Source: Trachelipus rathkii (lineage: Eukaryota; Arthropoda; Malacostraca; Isopoda; Trachelipodidae). From it: a stretch of DNA of 10,000 nucleotides. A model generated the notes under the pieces. That model was not told the DNA's origin and ran no database searches. It saw nothing but the letters and a program-made list of their open reading frames with translations. The position numbers and the translations under genes are program-made. Shown in pieces: positions 8,355-10,000 of this stretch (within the stretch, counting starts at the first letter, position 1; every line of letters begins with the position of its first letter). The stretch covers positions 10,001 through 20,000 of the forward strand of contig JABUQX010100345.1 of assembly GCA_015478945.1 (NCBI GenBank), read 5' to 3'.

Positions 8355-8557
8355 CAGTTTTCCTACTACTTATACTTCTCTTTTTATTATTTCGGAAGGA
8401 AAAGTAAATAAAACGTTAAAGAAACTGACTAGTATTTAGGTTTAAAAAAGGGAATCTGTTAAAATTTGATGAGAAACGCTAAAGAAATTGAATAATTTTT
8501 CAGGTTAAAAAAGGGTCTGGGATGATCGCTTCTCTCTCTAGGCAGTTTCCCTACTAC
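8353..8557. repeat. Direct repeat GGCAGTTTYCCTACTAC with an internal 48 bp duplication
   Basis: GGCAGTTTTCCTACTAC (8353-8369) recurs as GGCAGTTTCCCTACTAC (8541-8557). Each is preceded by CGCTTC plus a CT-rich run. Between them, 8411-8458 and 8474-8519 are diverged copies of one segment (acgYtaaagaaaYtga...aggttaaaaaaggg). A partial inverted match of the same word, GTAGGAAACTACGGC, is at 8152-8166 on the far side of the minisatellite. Confidence 0.65.
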
Positions 8558-8634
8558 GAACATTATATTTCATAAGAACAATTTTTTAAGAGAACTTTAA
8601 AAATTCATTTAAAATTAATAAATCTATAATAAAA

Positions 8635-8823
8635 ATGGAAATATATTTTATTCGTCATGGAAGAAAATACATTTTTAAAAGTAGTGATTCTTATTGTTTT
8701 AAATGTGAAGCTAGAGCAGATATATGGGTAGATTATTTAAGTAACTTTTTTTATAGTTTATGTCATAAATGTGAAGAACTGTTAGAAGTTAACTATAATT
8801 GTTTTGATATAAAATATAAATAA
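8635..8823 (+). CDS. Small hypothetical protein with two CxxC motifs
   Basis: This 62-codon frame starts at ATG in the context ATAATAAAAATGGAAAT, with an in-frame stop closely upstream. Cys21-Phe-Lys-Cys24 and Cys43-His-Lys-Cys46 lie 18 residues apart, the layout of a small zinc ribbon. The N-terminus RHGRKYIF is basic, and aromatic residues are frequent (WVDYLSNFFY). There is no signal peptide or membrane segment. I do not recognise the family. Codon use is strongly A/T-ending, like the minus-strand remnants it faces and unlike the pseudogene at 1036-2899. Its stop is directly followed by one arm of a 24-nt inverted repeat. It may be a whole small protein or the N-terminus of a longer one broken soon after. 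Zinc binding is inference from Cys spacing only. Confidence 0.5.
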   Translation: MEIYFIRHGRKYIFKSSDSYCFKCEARADIWVDYLSNFFYSLCHKCEELLEVNYNCFDIKYK

Positions 8824-9217
8824 AAATGGAATAGTAATAAGTATAAACCTTATCATTCACAATATACTCTGCATAATTAAAATATAAATTAAGAATGTAT
8901 TTATAGAAATTTGTAAAAATTATTATAACAACCATGAACATATAAAGCAGAATTATGATAAAATATTAAATCTTAATGATAAATTAGAGCACAGCGTTTA
9001 GAAGATTAAAGGTTCAAAGAGAAAGAATTCATTAAATTATCAAAATTGCTACAACTCTGTGATAAAAAATGTGATCTTTAAAATTTTAAGAAATTTTAAC
9101 TAAAAATTTGGTAAAAGAATATCAAAATAAATGTAAAATTAGCAAATGCGAGTTGAGTGAGTAGAAAAGAATGTTTGCATTATATATAATTTTTTTATAC
9201 ATATTACTATTCCATTT
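8824..9217. repeat. 24-nt inverted repeat (23/24) after two convergent stop codons
   Basis: AAATGGAATAGTAATAAGTA plus TAAA at 8824-8847 is matched on the other strand at 9217-9194, with one mismatch (A versus T at position 17). The left arm starts right after the TAA of the mini-ORF (8821-8823). The right arm starts within two bases of the TAA that ends the duplicated tail of the minus-strand gene. The arms are about 346 bases apart. Confidence 0.85.
8888..9180 (+). other. Possible decayed coding sequence between the inverted-repeat arms
   Basis: One frame is open for 37 codons from 8888 to 8998 (NYDKILNLNDKLE, a helix-prone Lys/Asn-rich composition) and ends at TAG 8999. A second frame carries EFIKLSKLLQLCDKKCDL (about 9026-9079). 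Neither has a start codon or a recognised family. The composition resembles AT-rich coding sequence with frame breaks, but chance open frames of this size are common at this base composition. Low confidence. Confidence 0.2.
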
Positions 9218-9225
9218 AATTAAGT

Positions 9226-9316
9226 ATTGAATTATCTAAAATTATGTTTTTATATTCTACACCAAAACATTGAACTATCTAAATATTATATTATGATATT
9301 CTCCACCAAAATATTG
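9226..9316 (-). repeat. 43-bp-period tandem duplication at the 3' end of a minus-strand gene
   Basis: 9269-9316 and 9226-9272 are diverged copies. On the minus strand both read CAATRTTTTGGTG, then GAATAT, then a block ending in TTTAGATARTTCAAT. They encode the related endings YFGGEYHNIIF and CFGVEYKNIIL, the second leading to NSILN and TAA. Copy one runs into TAG at 9277-9275 only because its frame is shifted relative to copy two. Confidence 0.75.
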
Positions 9317-9643
9317 CATTTCAATATTGTTTTCATTAAAATATTTAATTCCACTATCATTCAAGAGATTCACAAACCTTCTTGGATGATATACATAAGT
9401 AATTTCATCTTCACTTTCTCGTAGAATAGCAATGATTGATGGCCCCATTTTGCAGTTATTTTTCTAAGTTCAATTACTTCATAAGGAACTTCTTTTGTTA
9501 AATTTGATAATTTTGTGATTTGCAAATAAGTAGTTGAATAGTTCAAAATATTTAATAATTCTGATTTATTCTATATTTAATATAGAAAAAAAAGTTTATT
9601 TAATTCTTTTTCATCTTTAAATTTTTCAAAAAAAAAATTTCAT
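9226..9643 (-). pseudogene. Frame-broken gene with a TKxGPS...PxR motif, minus strand
   Basis: Read from ATG at 9643-9641: a Lys/Glu-rich start (EKFKDEKELNKLFFYIKYRI), then in a second frame TKLSNLTKEVPYEVIELRKI (within 9570-9450), then in a third frame MGPSIIAILRESEDEITYV (9448-9392) and HPRRFVNLL, ending near 9275. The pattern PYxV...K(M/F)G.S...L...V..P.RF recalls a short domain I have seen in many unnamed arthropod proteins of mobile-element origin, possibly an OB-like nucleic-acid-binding fold; this is memory and inference, not a search result. About 125 codons in all. Breaks sit at the T10 run 9637-9628, near 9568 and at the A4 run near 9450. The 3' end carries a 43-bp tandem duplication. 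Confidence 0.55.
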
Positions 9644-9898
9644 TAAATTACATCAAATTCAAATTCTTCTATAATATATTTTATATTTTTTCATAAATAT
9701 ATTGAAAACCATACACTACATTTCCTGAGCCGTCACTTATAACAATTTTATCCTCAATAGGTTCATCTCTTAACATAATATTTTTATTAATAAAGTTATT
9801 ATACCCTACAAAACTTGAACTACGTGCATTTTTATATTAGTACTAACGATTCCTTGAATCTGAATAACATCTACATCAAGATTCAAGATGAACGTTGT
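9643..9898 (-). pseudogene. Frame-broken hypothetical gene, minus strand, 5' end cut by TA tract
   Basis: Open minus-strand segments run in order. 9898-9828 gives NLDVDVIQIQGIVSTNIK. 9827-9681 gives SSSFVGYNNFINKNIMLRD and ISDGSGNVVYGFQYIYEK. A third frame, about 9686-9643, gives EEFEFDVI and TAA. Each change of frame lies at an A-run (A5 near 9830, A6 near 9690) and would be healed by one base. I do not recognise the family. No start codon is visible: upstream an in-frame TAA at 9901-9899 and then the TA tract close the frame, so the 5' end is lost or lies in another exon. The stop TAA (9645-9643) shares its last base with the ATG of the next minus-strand gene (TAATG), which suggests compact, co-transcribed genes. 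Confidence 0.5.
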
Positions 9899-9903
9899 TT
9901 ACT

Positions 9904-9905
<2 letters not shown>

Positions 9906-10000
<95 letters not shown>
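9906..10000. repeat. Uninterrupted (AT)n microsatellite reaching the window edge
   Basis: At least 95 bases of perfect AT alternation with no register slip, unlike every other TA tract in the window, all of which are interrupted. It is the right boundary of the 8149-9905 cassette. Its true length is not visible. Confidence 0.98.

Noticed and set aside
9227..9424. 65-codon plus-strand open frame
   Set aside because: Antisense to the minus-strand TKxGPS gene and its duplicated tail; composition gives no sign of a real protein.
1..10000. CRISPR array, bacterial operon, or riboswitch
   Set aside because: Repeats here are microsatellites, minisatellites and transposon copies; introns, SINE and LINE remnants show a eukaryotic genome.

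Overview
This is an AT-rich, invertebrate-type eukaryotic window with no intact host gene of ordinary size. It consists of decayed mobile elements and short unclassified coding remnants, separated by ten long interrupted (TA)n microsatellite tracts. The microsatellite load, a head-to-head tRNA-derived SINE pair, a worn LINE and a multi-copy uncharacterised arthropod/mollusc protein family together suggest an arthropod. A decapod crustacean such as a penaeid shrimp is my best guess, a cephalopod or other mollusc second. No species call can be made from sequence alone.

Layout: 1-300 is a degenerate ~180 bp tandem repeat. 301-1035 is three TA tracts with unremarkable sequence between them. 1036-2899 (+) is a pseudogene with three visible exons, from a repetitive family whose members carry a zinc-knuckle N-terminus and a conserved C-terminal half. 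Its GT-AG introns are still visible but the frame is broken many times. 3006-3375 is TA, and 3376-3940 is AT-rich sequence with no recognised gene. 4047-4498 holds two tRNA-like SINE copies in inverted orientation, bounded on both sides by TA tracts. 4670-6112 is TA tracts, a short GT-rich stretch and two AT-rich spacers. 6113-7908 (+) is a badly decayed non-LTR retrotransposon (RTE/jockey-like reverse transcriptase and C-terminal region) ending in a 3' UTR, a short hairpin, an A-run and a TA tail.

8149-9905 is the most unusual part, an AT-rich cassette enclosed by two TA tracts. It opens with a ~30 bp minisatellite and small duplicated motifs. It then carries a 62-codon two-CxxC mini-ORF on + (8635-8823), facing two minus-strand remnants. 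Those two are joined by a TAATG stop/start overlap (9898-9641 and 9643-9226). Both gene sets converge, and directly after their stop codons lie the two arms of a 24-nt inverted repeat. The minus-strand frames break mainly at A/T homopolymers, so either slippage mutation or sequencing error could be involved. This compact arrangement resembles an unclassified mobile element or an endogenised DNA-virus-like fragment; I cannot name the family.

The genes do not form a pathway. The common theme is parasitic DNA inserted into, or broken at, TA microsatellites.
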